Counted from the stretch's first letter, positions 47,004 to 61,658 are shown. The stretch: DNA of 64,000 bases from Limonium bicolor (GCA_023374045.1 CM041781.1:142096982-142160981), one strand, 5' to 3'. Program-made: numbers and translations. Notes: generated by a model not told the origin, from the sequence alone.

Positions 47004-50000
47004 GATGAGGATCGAAGAAGCGGATGGCTTTAGATTCTAGGATGCATGATTACTTTTGATTGTTTTGGATGTTGGCCCGGGATGCGCCTGTGCTCCCGTG
47101 GCGATATTATTTTGGTTGTGAACAGTTTACAATGATGGTTTACAGTGAAGGATGTAAGTAAATACTCGGTATTGTGTTTATGTATTAAAAGTTATTAGTT
47201 CTATGCTCGGGAGTCTGATCATCAGCCGATAAACTTGTATTTATTCAGCCTTGTTAACCACGTGGGTGGTTGACAGCGTTGTAGCACCAATCGTTTAGTT
47301 GATTAATACCGCTGTGATTTCAAGTAATGTTATGTGCGTAGTAGGGGTGTTACATAATGTCACAAAACGACATGAAAAACGGGCATGAAACGAGTCCAGA
47401 ACGACATTATGAGTATAAACAAAAAAAGAGGGCCGACCCGCCCAATATGACTGGGCCGGCCCAGTCTCCCATTCACTCACGGTACTATACTATCTATACA
47501 AAAATGAAAACCCAGCCATTCTCCCATTCACATACGATAATTAGCTACCCTAACCCTAACAGGAACGACATTCTGCGCCTCTCGTTCATTCTCTTCTGAA
47601 AACACTGTCTTCCTCCCTCTCTTCCATTTCCTTCATTCTTCACTCACGAATACGCAACCCTAACTGGCGAGACAACCCTTGGAGGAGAAGACCCTGAGCT
47701 CGCTTGGTGGCGATTCGGACACGACGAACCGAGGAAGGCGAACAAAAACGGAACCATGGAGAAGGCCACAAGAGAATCGACCGCAGAGGGTGCCCAGAAA
47801 ACTAGAGTAGTCACTTCTAAAATTCGAAGGTGTACATCTACAAATTCTATTTTTGGGTTTGCTTATTCTCCTGTTCGATTTTAAGTTAGATTTGAAATCA
47901 AAAACTTGTAAACAAGTCATTTTCCTTCTCTCTGAATTCGGTGCAAATAAAGCCGTTTTTCCCTTGCGAATTTTGTAGCCTATGAACATTATGTTCTGAA
48001 CAAGGACTTGAAAATCTGAACTTATGGTGTATCTGTTTGCGAATTAGCACCCTAAATCTATTTGGGGTTTCGAAATTGAAGAGGAATTTCTTACGAGTGG
48101 CTGAAATCAAACTGCCAGAAAAGAGATTAGGGTTAAAATCGAATTAGGGTATGAGTGAAATTAATGTTCTGAAATTGAAATAAGGTTCTGTAAAAGTGAA
48201 TTGGAGATTCCTAAAATTGAATTAGGCCTTCTTAGACCTAACATTAGTGTCTCAAAATTAATTGGGAATTTTCCAATTATACGAATTGAATTTGTGAAAT
48301 TAGGGTTTGAAGTAATTTGGGGAAAATCTGTAATTAAGGGTTTCGAATAGAAATGGGGGTTTCTGATATTGGAATCGAGTGAAGGTTACAAAAAATTAAT
48401 TAGGGCAAAATCGGTAATATAAGAGAATTGAGGTTAAAAACGTGGATATAAAATTCTGGGACAAAAATGTAAATTGAGGAAATTCTTGGGTGAAAATTGG
48501 AATTATAAAGTTTTAGGGGCTTTTTGTAAATTTCTAGAAAAATTAAGGGCAATTTGGGAATCTGAATGTGTGTTATAGTTTCTGATGAATTAGCTAAATC
48601 GTTTAGGGATTTTGAATGGTCTAATTTGAATTAGATTAGTCAAACATTGAGTTGGGCTATGTAAATTAGACAAATTAATTGGGTTTAGGAATAATTGGAA
48701 TTTGTGGGCTTAAATTGGGCTTTGGTCCACAGAATATTCATAAGAGATTGGATTGTAGGAAATAAAAGGGGATAACCCATTGAAGTAATAAATGACAAAC
48801 CAAAATGGGTAGTAAAATAGAAAGGGAGTCGAAATAAATTGGTTGAAGGAGTGTCAAATTGGGTTTTTAGCCCATTGATCATTTCTCTTATATGTAATGG
48901 ACTTGAGTCCAAGTTAGAAGTGGATACACAAATTAGTGTATTGATTTGGGCTAACCATAAGTAATTAGACATTAAATTAGTAAGTTGTAAAAGAGGTTAA
49001 AGGATTTTATTATGGAATCGTCTTATAAAATTGGTATTAATTTATAAGTGTTAGGTTGATGTTATTTATATGAGGGCTTGGATGTATGTATATATATATA
49101 TATATTGGGTTAACATTGGAATTGATGAGACTAATAAAGTTGATTAAGTGATGGACCAATAAGGTTAAAAGGAACTCGTTCCTACAAAATTAGTAGAGGT
49201 ATTAAGGTTAGTATTGCACATCTGAGAATTTATATACACATATAGGTATATAAATATTGGTGGATTGAAGGTTAGGAGAGTATGAACATATATGTTCTTG
49301 TAACATTAAATCGGTGGGAACATACTTGTATAAGATATGGATACGTGTGTGTACATAATAGTTAACATGGGAGTTTGTGAAATTATTATGTTATATATAT
49401 AGTAAATGTTAGATGATTTGTCAAGGGGACTACTGTAATATAAGTATGACGTTGGAACCTCAATATATTATATATATATATTTATTTATAATTAGAGGAT
49501 TGAAATAATTGATTTAATAGTTTAGAATCAGTAATGGTTGTTGTATTATAAGACTTGTGAGGACTTATACATAAATATACGCATGTGTATATAGTTGGAA
49601 GTCTAATTAAGAGAGTTACATATGGAAGCGAAATGTCTAGGAGATAATTAAGTTATTAACTTGCCCGGCTACTATGCTATAGGATCTAGATAGTTGGAGG
49701 TGTTCGACGGTTTAGGCGAGCATCGTTTTGAGAGCTAGCCAATCTCCAGGTGTACGGTACAGTTCTTCTTGTGACCTGCTTGCTAACGAGTTGTCCCTCG
49801 GCTTGTGTGCTATTTGTTTATGTGTGCCGACTAAACAAGATAAAGCATGCAACCGGAACATTATGTTTATTGCATTGTTGTGTGATGTTTGGAAACTAAC
49901 ACAACCTACCATGAGAACTTACTAACCAACGTTTAGTAAGGAATTGAGTGAGACTAAGGATCGCTCCCTAATATTAGTTTGTTAATAACCGAAAGCGGTT

Positions 50001-50689
50001 TAACCAACAAACATTGTCTTGAGACTTCTACTAACTGGAATTTAAGGGGGGAGTGAGGAACCCGGGACTGACTCCGGTCATGCATGCTAAGGAAAAAGGG
50101 GGTCGGTATCTATAGCAGATCTGACTTCCGCTTAAGGAACTTGTCTTCGGACTTGTTGCCTAGGGTTGGTTGCCCGCTCAGCTACATTGGACATACAGTC
50201 CAAGGTAGGAGGCATTAAGATGGTGCGGTAGGATCACCTAAATCCTAAATTATAAGTAAGTTGTTTATTCAACCAGTGGAGTTAATAGCTCATTGGCTAG
50301 GGTCGCTTTTGACCCGACAAAAATAAACATTGAGATAGATACAATCATTTCTATTTAAAGAGTGGTTTGTATTCTAAGATTAAGATAAGGTTTGAGATGA
50401 GTTGCAACCATTCCTTTTTAAAGGGTGGTTTATATAAGACTAAGATAAGCTACATCCATTCCTTTTTAAAGGATGGTTGTTTCTAAGACTAAGATAAGAC
50501 TAAGATTGAGGTAAGATAAGGATGGACTAAGATTAAGAGGAACATAACTTAAGGAGTTAAGTAATAAACTCTCTAATTAAGGGAACACATTTAAGTTGTT
50601 CATTATGTTTGAACTTTGATTGTTCATATTTGGATTGTTGTTTACTGCACTTTCTATTATGTTGTGCATCTAATCAACCTCCATGCTAT

Positions 50690-50787
50690 CGACAATTAGT
50701 CGTCGTAGCCACGTTAGCTTAGGGGCCATGAGAGGATCGTACCAGCATTCGTGCTGACCCTCTTTGGGGGCTGTTTTTACTACACAG
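50690..50787 (+). other. Conserved 3'-LTR hairpin block (X, middle LTR)
   Basis: This is the counterpart of 37088-37184. The hairpin reads GACCCTCTTTGGGGG here, so one stem position is changed. Confidence 0.5.
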
Positions 50788-51088
50788 GTGAACGTCAGGA
50801 GGCAGCCTTTGCGAGAGTAAGAAGGGGTACACGTTTTACAGGTTAAGTGTGGCCTACGAGTTGTGCATGTACTCTCGTATGGCATTTTGAGTTAGTAAGA
50901 TGTATAGGATGTGAGGGGATTGTAAGAAGGATATGTATTTGGCTAAGATTGGTATGTACTAATGTTCGGTATATTTTGTCAATCAGACCGTGGCAAGGTC
51001 CTAGAGTGTATTGAATTCCGCTGTGACAGTTATATATATACTGTTAAGTTGTGAAACCACATTTGGATTGAGATGGGTGTTACAAAAG

Positions 51089-51100
51089 TGGTATCAGAGC
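51089..51100 (+). other. Primer-binding site of X, copy B
   Basis: TGGTATCAGAGC lies four bases after the end of the middle LTR. Confidence 0.9.
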
Positions 51101-53029
51101 GTAGTTACGCTCTGATGACAGGAATTACCGAACTTAGGGGAATATTGAGGTTGAGTTTGAGTTATGGGTTAAGGGTTGAGAGATAGGGCGTGAGGTGCTT
51201 TATTTAGGACTTCCCGGTGTTTACCGGATATCCATAGTACCTAAACCCGCCCTCCACATCCCTAGCCTTGAATACGTGGAACAAACGCCAGAGAGAAGTA
51301 AGTCTTCTCTTACTCGGGAAAAACCCGATCTGGCAGTTAGTTAACAGTAAGCAATACGAGAAACATCTTGTTGAACAACTGTTTATGAGAACTTGAACGT
51401 TTTAATTGGAGCGCAACATGGAATAGGCGCTGCCAATGGAATTCTACCAATAAGAGAACGGAGATTACCACAACATGGGTCGACATGCTACGCAGTCGAG
51501 TTACACCGCAACAAAAATATTAGGAAAAGCACTACGAGTGCAATGGATAAGAAAAGATAAGCGACATGAGTACTGGACATTGGTCCTAATGAGCATGACA
51601 GTGAGATAATAAAAGCATGAGAGTTAAGATTACCGGAAAGTCCAGTTAGAAACGGGAACTCCAAACCCCATACAATGAGAAAAGTTACAAACCTGGCTGA
51701 CATAGCGCAGACGACAGTAAAAACTCATACAAATGGTATACCGAGTTAGGACTACAACGTAGTGCCTGAAGGAGAATCATTACTTAGTAACCCCGACATA
51801 ATGCGTGGAAATGGGAGCAAGGATTAAGGCATAAGAGAATAACAAGGGTTCTCTCAGAAAGAGGAACGCCCTGATAAGTGACAGTACTGTCAAACCAACC
51901 AGGAAACTACCGGATGGCTAGTTATCCAAAACAAGAGAACATCTAAGGAGTCTCGAGGACTACCAAATACATGAAAATCAGGTTGAAGTACCACTACCGA
52001 CGCGCACATTACCGGTAGCCCATCTTGCATGGCGCACTTGCATAGCAAGTGCTACCACGGTTAAGCTACACGGAAAGCCATCATGGCGAGATAAAAGAAC
52101 ACTACAGTCATAATACATATTAATACCGGATTGTAAATCCATACGAACGAGAGAATAAGACCTTGGAAAGGCCTGACAGCTTGACCATGATAAGATGAGT
52201 CGACACCCAGTGAGCAGGGAGCTGAACTTGGACGCAATGCTAAATGGTATAAAATTTTAGCAACAGTACAACCTACTACAACAACAACATACAAGGAATG
52301 TATTAAGAGATACAATGAAGGCAGTCGACAGAACGAATTCCAGCAGGAACGATAGAACTCCCAGATGACCATTAAGAATACCAATAACAACAATCTTCGT
52401 TGAATATGTCAGTAAACCCGAAAACAGGGACAGAGGGAATAAACTTAAGCAGTAATATACCAAGGATTAAAGACATACAACCCCGAGAGAGGAAAGCTCA
52501 GAGGACTACCCCCACAGAGCGGGCATAGTCGAGCCGAACAAACTGGTGAACGACGGTTAGCATACTACCTAACTCATTAACACCCGAGTATGATTAATCA
52601 TTGACAGGTGGTGAAGCCAATGAAAGTTGAACACAACATTGAGATGGAGACACATGTTAGCTAGGATAAATATCCAACGGAGACACAGTAAGGCCAATGC
52701 TTAATACGAATACATTCTATGTGATCGAGAGTATCGTTGTAGACACCGAATAATGTCGGGGTTACCTGAGTGAACTTCCATAGTGGGGAGCAGGATGCAA
52801 CAACTTACCATGAAATCCAATACCACATCAAATGATGTAACCTGATATATAATGGAGTACAAAGAACTAGTATTTATGAAGTTAATTTACTAATGAGCTA
52901 GAGTACAACAGTGAACCGACCATCGGCTCTCACTCAAGAGAAAATTAAACACTAAGGAGTTAATGACAAATGAGTTAGCAAAACAATCACAAATGAATTA
53001 TAAGAGCTCTTATGTATTGGCATGGGACT

Positions 53030-53225
53030 ATTGTTGTGTGCAGGTGGCTTTGTGAAATTCAGTGTTTTATTTATCTCATTTAAAGGCCTAAGAGCCATGG
53101 GGACTATTGTTGTGTGCAGGTAGCTATGTGAAATTCAGTGTTTAAATTATGTCATTTAAGGGCCTAAGAGCCATGTCATTTAAGGGCCTAAGTGCCAAGC
53201 AATTTAAGGTTTATGCAATTGTATT
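53030..53225 (+). repeat. LTR-like module inside X internal region, copy B
   Basis: This is the counterpart of 39433-39625, with the same tandem GTGCAGGT..ATTCAGTGTTT duplication and paired TTTAAGGGCCTAAG repeats. Confidence 0.75.
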
Positions 53226-55799
53226 GTGAATTGAAGTAGTTGGTGTAATTGGTGTGTTGTGAATGCCCACTAAGGACGTGACTAACTTGGTTTGATTTGA
53301 GGAGAAAATCTATGCATTGGGCATGATAATATAGTAGAGAAGTCATGGCGAAATTTGTATAGAAACAAGTGTATTAAGTTTAAGTGAGTTACTATGACCT
53401 AGGACTTACTAGGGATCATTAAAGGATAATTGAGTAAAAATGAGTGAACTAAGGTGTACTTATGAGATAAAATGACCTATAATTTAACTGTGGAGGAATT
53501 GCCAGAATGGGCACCAGTGAGAATAGAGAGATAATACGATTGACAGGGGCGGAGAACAAACCACTCCTTTTAGGGTGGGGATACCTCTCCTTGTTGTGAG
53601 GCCTATGAGTGGGGATGAACCCCTTAAAATGGGCATTCAACTGTTAGAGATGGAATACTTTTATTAGAAACGAAAACCGTAAACCTTAAAGTATCCTTGG
53701 AACATTTTAGTTACATAAATAAATAAGGAAGACTACAAAGATATACCATATATCCAACACCAGGATTTAGGAATCAGTAATCGTCAGAGATAAACATTGT
53801 GAGTGCACAATATGGCATGCCATGTGACCAATGCTCAGAAGAGCTTGTGACTCACTGGACGACTTTTTTCCCTAACCAGTAAATTTCGTGGTAAATAACA
53901 TCATAAATGATGGAAGGATGTGAGAGAGATTAACCTACTTGTGAACCTGAAATTGATGCGAAACACCTTCATATTAAGAGATAACGATTCTATGGCACGG
54001 TACGACAACTGCCATACACCCGAAATTAGAGAACTCCCAGTGTGTTTACACCAGGAAAGGAGTGAATATCAGATAAGATGTTAGAAAAATGATTAAGTAG
54101 TTGCCCCATCAATGGGCAACAGAGTTGAAATACACCTAATTAATTTAAAGAATTTAGGGGATTTCTTTTATTAAACCATAATAATTACTATTAATATTAA
54201 ATTATGGTATGAAAATTATGAATATTAAATTATTATATGGAATTGTGAAATTTATTTAGGGGTTTTCTCCTATTTAACCCTAATTATTATACATTATTAT
54301 ATAGTATTATGAATTAATAATAAGATTAATAAGTCAATAAATCTTGGGAAAATTTCTAAACACTCCACAATATATTATAAAGATTTAGGAAGTGATGGAA
54401 CATGTTTTGAACATAAAAGTCAATATAAAATTCTAGAAACCTTAAAGCTTATTAAGCCTTGCTAGAGTTGACTTTTTGAGAATGGTCAAACCAGGCCATG
54501 AAACCTATACCAATAATAGGTTATGAAAAACCATGAAGATCGATAAAAAGAACGTTAAAACGGACCATCCTAGCCAAGTTATGATAGATTGAAGTTTTAG
54601 AGCCAAATTTTTGAGAAAATGCTAACGTGTCAGTCAGCCAGGCATTACCACTGAACAGTCCCAGTTTTCGACAGTTTTTGGCATGTCGAGGGTCGATTAA
54701 TGAAACGCCTATATCTCCTGCTCTACTCCACCATTTGGTATGACCGTCTGTTTCAATTCTCTTCTCCTTAATCTCATCTTTCCAACCATTCTCACACATC
54801 ATCTACTCCGTCTACAATGACCGGGGAAATTGATCCAAAGTTGCCTCCTCGCAAGTTCGTAACCCAGAATTCCGAATTTTTCCTGAGATCGGGTAAACTT
54901 CGTCACGCCATAACTTCTTCATTTCTCATCCAAAGTTCGTGTTTTTTTAGCTTGTTTTGAAGATCTCTAATCCCTCTACAACTTTCATGTTGATGGCCAA
55001 GGCTGATCGTACTGGTTTGGGAGATAATCTGTCTAAAGTCGCCTACGCGATCACGGTCGGAAATCTGCCCAGTTCATCCCGAAACCAACTAGGTAAACAC
55101 CGATCTTGTGAGGTCTGTAACTTTCTCCCTAGTTCATCAAATTCAATGTTCTTCCACTAACATCTAGAGTTACATGTCTAGTTTGGATTGTGATAGGTTC
55201 CAAGAATCAAATCTCTCTCAGTTGGTGCTATTAATCGGGAAGGAGCATACCTGAACCGCAGCAATAAAATATCGATTTCACAGATTTCCCCATTTGGATT
55301 CACCCCTAATGCAATTCCGGAGTTTTCCGATCAAATTTCTCCATGGTTTCCCATCGAAAGAATCTCATCATCGATCAAACCCACATACCAATTTAGTCTA
55401 TTATGCATTACAGTAGGAGAATTGTCGAAATTGAATTCGAACTCAAACCGTGAACCCTAACTTCGAACCCAGATTCGAAACTGCTCGATTCTGCATGATA
55501 ATTGGGGAAATAGGTACCATTAGAACCGGAATTTGATTACGAGTTGATATAGAAACAAGAATCACTCGATTTCGTTCTGTAGATTAGGAGAAAATCGGGA
55601 TTTAGTACTCGAATGGGCTATTGAGTTCGATGATGAACTAGAGACACAGGGACCGTCCGATCGCAGTTTAAAGGAACGGACGGCCCAGATTAGATCGTGG
55701 GAATATAAGAGTATATTAAGTTCTATAAATTCCCAGTAAATAGTCTTAACTTGTTGGGTTAATTTAAATATCTTCCCGAATGTATTTTGACTTGAAATT

Positions 55800-58300
55800 T
55801 TAACCATAGATTCCGTATTTAATCTAGTTTATTTTGATGTAAATTAATATGGGTTTTTTTGAGTTTTTAAACATAAGTTATGATTTTTGCAAGTTACGAG
55901 TATTATGGAATTATTTGGATAATTTAAAAAGATATTTTTATGAAATAAAATTTTATAATATGTCTAAAATGTTATAGTTACTATATACTTAATTGTGAAT
56001 TTTTGGACAAGGGGAAATAGGTTTAAAAATTGTAATGCTAAGGTTTTTCATAAGTTATCTTATAATATAAGGTTTTTAATGTAACAAAAAATTAAGGTAT
56101 AGTTGATTAATGAACTTTATAGGTTGGGGAAAATATAATAAGACTAAAATAACATTAATACAGAATGTTAATAAATATTTTGTTTTTGGGTATAAACTTT
56201 TAAGTGAAGTAAATATGATATATGGATGTACGTATATATAAACGAAATAAAATAGTAACTTAGGTTAAATCAAGGGACTAAATTAATCTACCTTTATATT
56301 AATTATATAATATGGTAGTTAATATACTTAATTGAAACTAATGAAAATAACTATTATTTATAAACATGTTTGGATGTAGCTATGTGTAAAAGTTAGTATA
56401 AATAATTAAGTGCAATAAAACTACACAAGGAATGTCTTGAATAAATCCTAATATAGATACACATAAAAAACTACATAAATAAAAGAAATAAAATGCCTTA
56501 TAGAAAATATAATATGAAGGAATTAATGAGATAACTAAACCTCTACATAATACTAATAAAAGAATATTATATGAGGCGGTATTAAATTATGATTATTAAA
56601 CTTAAGGAGTTATCTTTGAATTTCTAAGATTTATATAAACCGTATTAAAATACATGTATAGTATTAGTCAACGACCATATGTAAGTCTATAATTGGGTTA
56701 AGTAATTAATAAGTTAAAACTTAGAGAAAAATGTGATTAGATTACATAAAATGTTACACAAATAGATCTTATTCTATAATTAATGATAAATAAATGTAAT
56801 ACTTTTACATCTAAATGTTCTTAATATATAAACAATAATAAAGTAAATAAAATACTTTTACATATGAATGAGAGGTGGATTAGTAAGTCTAGATTTAATC
56901 ATTTCTTAACATTTAAGGTATTGAAATATAACTTAATGTTTTAAGATAAAATCATTAGAAGGATTATGATATAAAACTACATTAAACTATGATTTGGAAA
57001 TTTATCTAAATAATAATCCTTAAGTTTCTTGGCATTAGATAAGCCATAATATGAAATACATTTACAACATTAATTACCAATACTTAGGATGTGAGTCTAC
57101 AATTAAGTGAGGTATTTAGTAGTTAGAATTTATAGAAAGGTTTATAAATAGGAATTTGATACTTAAAACCTTGGAACCTTTTAGATAATAAAACTAAGTT
57201 ACATAAGAGACTATATTGATCTACTTTAACACTAAAAATATTAATGTGTCATTTGAGTATAAGGTATGAGGATTTTTCAGAACATATTATCTTATTAAGT
57301 AATTGACAATTTCACTTGTGAATGAGAGTTTAATTCTTAGATAAATTCTACCTTATGTTAAGATATAATGTTCATCCTAAAACATAATAAAGGAGATTAA
57401 TTATTAAGTTATTCCTTTGAAACCTTAGGTTTTGTAAACAATATGAAAAAAAATGTATTTTAAGACGTAAGTTTATTAAAATTTAGTATAAAAAGGATTA
57501 TACATAGTCTATAGGGGAATGTGTGTAAAAATAAAACATTTGGGAAATTAAATGTAAGCAAGGATAAATAAAAGGTTATCTTAAAGTGCCTTATTATATA
57601 GTTAATGATAAAGTAAATAATATACCTTGGGAATACTAAATGTAAGAGTTCGATAAATCTAAGTTAACTATAATATAGTTATTCAAGATGAGAAGCAGTT
57701 TAACATCTTATGATAAGATTATTAGATGGTTGTAATAAAAGTCATCCTAAACTAAACATAAGATAAATGAGTTTAGTAACTCAATTAGGTTATCATAAAA
57801 TGCATCTATAACACCATGTTTCCAATATACAGGATGTAGATCTAATTAAGTTGAGGGGAATACTTAATCATAATGGATACTTGGTAATACTGATAAAATA
57901 CATAATCATACATTGTGAAATAATAGTAATAATATTCTAAGATAAACCTATCATAGGTCATAACCCGATATTTATTCTAAATTAAGAATAAAGTATTAAG
58001 CTTAAGAATTATTATTGAGATTCTAAGATTGGATGAATAATATAATATGCACTTATGATATAAGGGTCTCAAGAGCCTTGAATTGAGAATTAGGGTTAAG
58101 TATGAATAAAGTGGATAAGAGTGTAACAATTAACAAGTGTTAATAACATACATTCCCTAGTCTTACAACCATGGGTATTACAACATTCTAATATAAGTCA
58201 AAGGTTATACATAACATTTACGCGAGGGCTTAAAAGACAATTGAGACTTAGAAATAAGAGTGAGGAATTTATTTAAGTTTAACTTAGGTTACAAGTTATT
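55800..58300. other. AT-rich non-coding stretch of Z
   Basis: This stretch is dominated by A and T, with many TAATAAT and ATATAA strings and no ORF of note. I see no further structure in it. Confidence 0.7.
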
Positions 58301-58382
58301 GATGTTAGACTACCTTTAATATTCCCCAGAGTATTGTTGATTATTTGCACAAGTCGACTAGAACTGCTACAGCGATTACCAG

Positions 58383-58450
58383 GTACGATTTCTCGTACTC
58401 AGCTTGTTGTGTCTTGGACTCTATGGAATGTTTTGTACGATTTCTCGTAC
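58383..58450. repeat. Duplicated GTACGA hairpin in Z
   Basis: GTACGATTTCTCGTAC (6-bp stem, 4-nt loop) occurs at 58383-58398 and again at 58435-58450, each followed by TCAG. Confidence 0.85.
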
Positions 58451-58807
58451 TCAGATGCTTTTGGTGACGGATTTATGGAATGTCTTGAGAAACGCTAAAT
58501 GAGTTTGAAATAATCTTGGAAGGAAATTGTTTGTGTGAGACTAACTCAGCCTGTTGTGACTGACTGAGCCTTGAATGTACAACTTTCATGATTATTGGTT
58601 CCTCCTTTCTGGTTGTCTCATTAGATATTAACTGCTGAGGGTTTACGCTTCTACACTCTGTAGGACTGAGTGTTTTGGTATTGCACTCGTGCAGTAATAG
58701 TCTAGTGGGAATATGGGAAAATGTCAATCTTGGTATATATTGGGTATGGATTCGTTCTATTAAGTGGTGCACACACTTTTTCACCGATGACTGAGAACGG
58801 GTCGGTG

Positions 58808-58885
58808 GCAGCGGAGGTCTGCACCTCGTCCATATGGACAACTGACAGCGGAGGTCTGTTACCTCGTCCTTGTGACAACTGACTG
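58808..58885 (+). repeat. Two-copy tandem repeat in Z
   Basis: A roughly 40-base unit is repeated: CAGCGGAGGTCTG, then ACCTCGTCC, then GACAACTGAC. GAGGT and ACCTC within each unit can pair. Confidence 0.75.
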
Positions 58886-60860
58886 GCGGTGGGGGCATCT
58901 CTCCCAACTGGGTATATCCACTCTTGAGTTACGGGTTCTTGTATATCTTCTTTCATTCCTAGTCCTTGTGACTACTTGGGTCTTTCTAATCCTAATTGGA
59001 ACTGAATCTAACTTAAGCGATGGATGTTCACTAACTTCTGGCGTGGTTTTTTTAAGTTGACTCACTTACTTCTTGTTAATATCTCTATCCTTGACTTGAG
59101 ATCTTGACTTGGTGATTTTGATGTGCCTTGTTCTTTTGTTTTGCTTTAAGCATTTGACTTCGAGTTATTGTGTTGTTTCAAGAGTTATGTTTTAAACTTT
59201 TGTTTTGGAGAGTTGTACCAGTTCCATTCCAGGGAACTGACTCACCCCTCCTGGGGTGGCTGCTTTGGTTTCATCTGCAGGTACGGACTTATACAGGTGG
59301 CCCGAGATGTATGAGTGATTGGGATGGGAATTAGGAATTGTGGAGAGTTTTTATATCTTGCACTAGTTATGTTTTCTCGAGTTCAGACCGTTAGCATTGT
59401 AATATCATAAGTTGTAATTGGTGAGGTTTGGTGCCAGGTGTTTGGAACCCGATGATCTGTAATCGCCTTAGTATTTTATTTCCGCTGCATTTATGATAAG
59501 TAGGGCGTTACAAGAGTAAGGCCAACTACCACAGTATAGCAGAGGTCATGAGAACAATACCTATATAAGTGGAATAAGTCTTGGTGCGCAAAAGAGCGCG
59601 ACCATTACGTATAAACCGTCAAATATGACACTGATGCAATTAGCTTTATGAGTTGAAACCATATGAGTGAGGAAATGAGATGGTAAACGAACTATGCGTT
59701 AACGCCAGTAGTCTAGACCATGAGAGGTAAGATTTCATAGGAAGCACTCTGCCATTCCTTAAGGAACTGGAAGTGCATTACTAGTAGATCAAACATGAGA
59801 GAAACAAGATAATAGGCTCTGTGGAAAGAGACCTCAGTCACTAAAGGATCCAGTCCAGAAAGAAGCAAGCAAGAACATATCATATCCAAGAACACAGTAA
59901 ATGAATTTCCCTGATTAAGTTCAAGAAGAACAATAAGTGTTATTATGGAACGTATGAAAGAGGAGATCGACAACAGAATACTTCATAATTAGCAATAGCT
60001 AAATGTGCGACGGACATTACGAGTTTACTAAAGCGAGACATGGGACGACTGCACCCCATAGGGGCTTGCAGGCCTGACGGGCTCATTTATGAGTTAGTCG
60101 GGTGGGGTAAGTAGTAAATGTACCAGTAAGGTACCCCATGCATGTAGACAAGTGGGTGTAAGGAACACGGGAAGTAGTCGACTCCGTACCATGTTCAACG
60201 ACGCAAGAGCAGTCAAGAGCAGCAGCTACTACCACAAACAGTCAAAGGGAAGAAATTCAGTTGAACCAACAAAACAAGGAATCAGAGAACAAATAATTAA
60301 GGACTATGGATTGCGAAGAGCACAAATTGTTAAGTACAGACATTGAACATGTCTTAAGACGTTTGAGATTAAACTGTAAAGCGCAATAAGCACTAAACAG
60401 TAGTTTCAGATTTAAGAATCATGTTGAGAAAACACTAAGAATATGAATGTTAGATCTTCAGGGAGAATGAATAGACGAGTTACAACTCATTAAGGCCGTG
60501 TATATTAAAGATAACTCGTGTCCACTTAGAGACTAATATTCCTTAACTGTAAGGAGGCAGAAGGATATACAATACTATAAAAGGATAAGAAAGGCAAACT
60601 AAGCCTTAGGTTATCAGAGTTGCGCAGCGGAAGCTAGCAGATCAGTACCTTTGAGATTAGACCAAACTAAGTTAAAAAAAAAATGTATAACTACCGTTAA
60701 GAATCCTCGATACAGAGACTAAGCCATTAACAGAGTTATGACCCTCTGATCGAATTATAAGTGAGATAGATGACATGGAAGCTAGAATGTTGGTGAGAAT
60801 TAGACATCTTGAACCTATGTTCAAGGATTATATAATGTTGATTACGTGGGCGTAATCCAT

Positions 60861-60875
60861 TTAAGGGGGGTAGAG
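60861..60875 (+). other. Second, internal PPT-like motif of X, copy B
   Basis: TTAAGGGGGGTAGAG is preceded by the inverted repeat GATTACG..CGTAATC, as in copy A. Confidence 0.65.
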
Positions 60876-61658
60876 CGAAAACCACTTAGCGTATGTTTAT
60901 GTACTTAGTACGTAAACTACGGTGTGCATAGCATAAAATAATTTGAGCATTTGTTTTACGTAAACATTTTGAGATTAATTATGGTTATTGCGCACAGAAG
61001 ATGGCGAATACCATACATATTAAGTACCTATCTTGTTAACTCCGGTGTGAGTACAAGTTAAGAGAATTAGTGAAGAGGATTAAGGAGACTTAAGGAATAT
61101 ATGAGATATGAGTTGATATGAATCTATGTGTGAGATAAGAATAAGATAACACTATGAGATATTACTCGATATGAGTATGAGTTAGGAAATAGTAATGCTA
61201 TGAGGTATAAGATGGTGAGAATTGTTATGAGACTGATATAGAACTTAGTAGGAATGAGAATCATGAGGTAATGGTTAAGAGATGAATTGGAATGATTGAT
61301 GGACTGAGTCCACGCCTTGGAGATGTATTGATTATGACTAGAAATACTAAAAAGATAGAAATTGGAAATGAGTGAATTACTTGATGTTTGAAAATGACGT
61401 GGGAGGTGCAACTTGATTTTCTAGGGATCAAGGGAAACCGAACACAAATTGGGGTGGAAGGATAGTTCAACACTGATGCTGATCACATCAGGGTCGGACG
61501 ATTCCTGAAACTCCCTACCAGTGGTCACAATTAAATCACGCCAAGGATAGAGGCGTTAGGATAAAACAAAATTGGAGTTGATTGTATTTTTAATTAGAGG
61601 AATTATTCCTCACATGACCTCGTAAAAAGGATTTCCTTTTTATTGAGTCTCGCCCCTG

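Larger units (their letters stand above)
43501..47354 (+). mobile_element. Solo LTR of element G (3.85 kb) in the middle X LTR
   Basis: It starts TGAAATACCCCAAACCTAG and ends GTAGGGGTGTTACA, with exact target duplications TAATG (43496-43500 and 47355-47359). It is the same LTR as 26127-33746 and sits at the same X LTR position, but lacks H and all internal G sequence. It is best explained as a duplicated G copy that lost its interior by LTR-LTR recombination. Confidence 0.93.
43005..51084 (+). repeat. Second (middle) X LTR, split by a solo G LTR
   Basis: The LTR segments are 43005-43500 and 47360-51084, 4.2 kb in all. It begins TGAAATATCCCAAACC after a PPT and ends GATGGGTGTTACA before a PBS. 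It is therefore the 3' LTR of internal copy A and the 5' LTR of internal copy B at the same time, the signature of a tandem array sharing an LTR. Confidence 0.92.
54126..59512 (+). mobile_element. Solo LTR Z (5.4 kb)
   Basis: It starts TGAAATACACC and ends TAGGGCGTTACA, with exact target duplications AGAGT (54121-54125 and 59513-59517). I see no PBS, PPT or coding domain inside, so it is most likely a solo LTR of a further giant-LTR family, though a short non-coding element cannot be excluded. About 55800-58300 is very AT-rich. The 3' part has a duplicated GTACGA/TCGTAC hairpin (58383-58450), a tandem repeat (58808-58885) and, near the end, CTGGGGTGGC..TTTCATCTGCAG (about 59240-59281) and TTCCGCTGC, as in the other LTRs. 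Confidence 0.85.
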
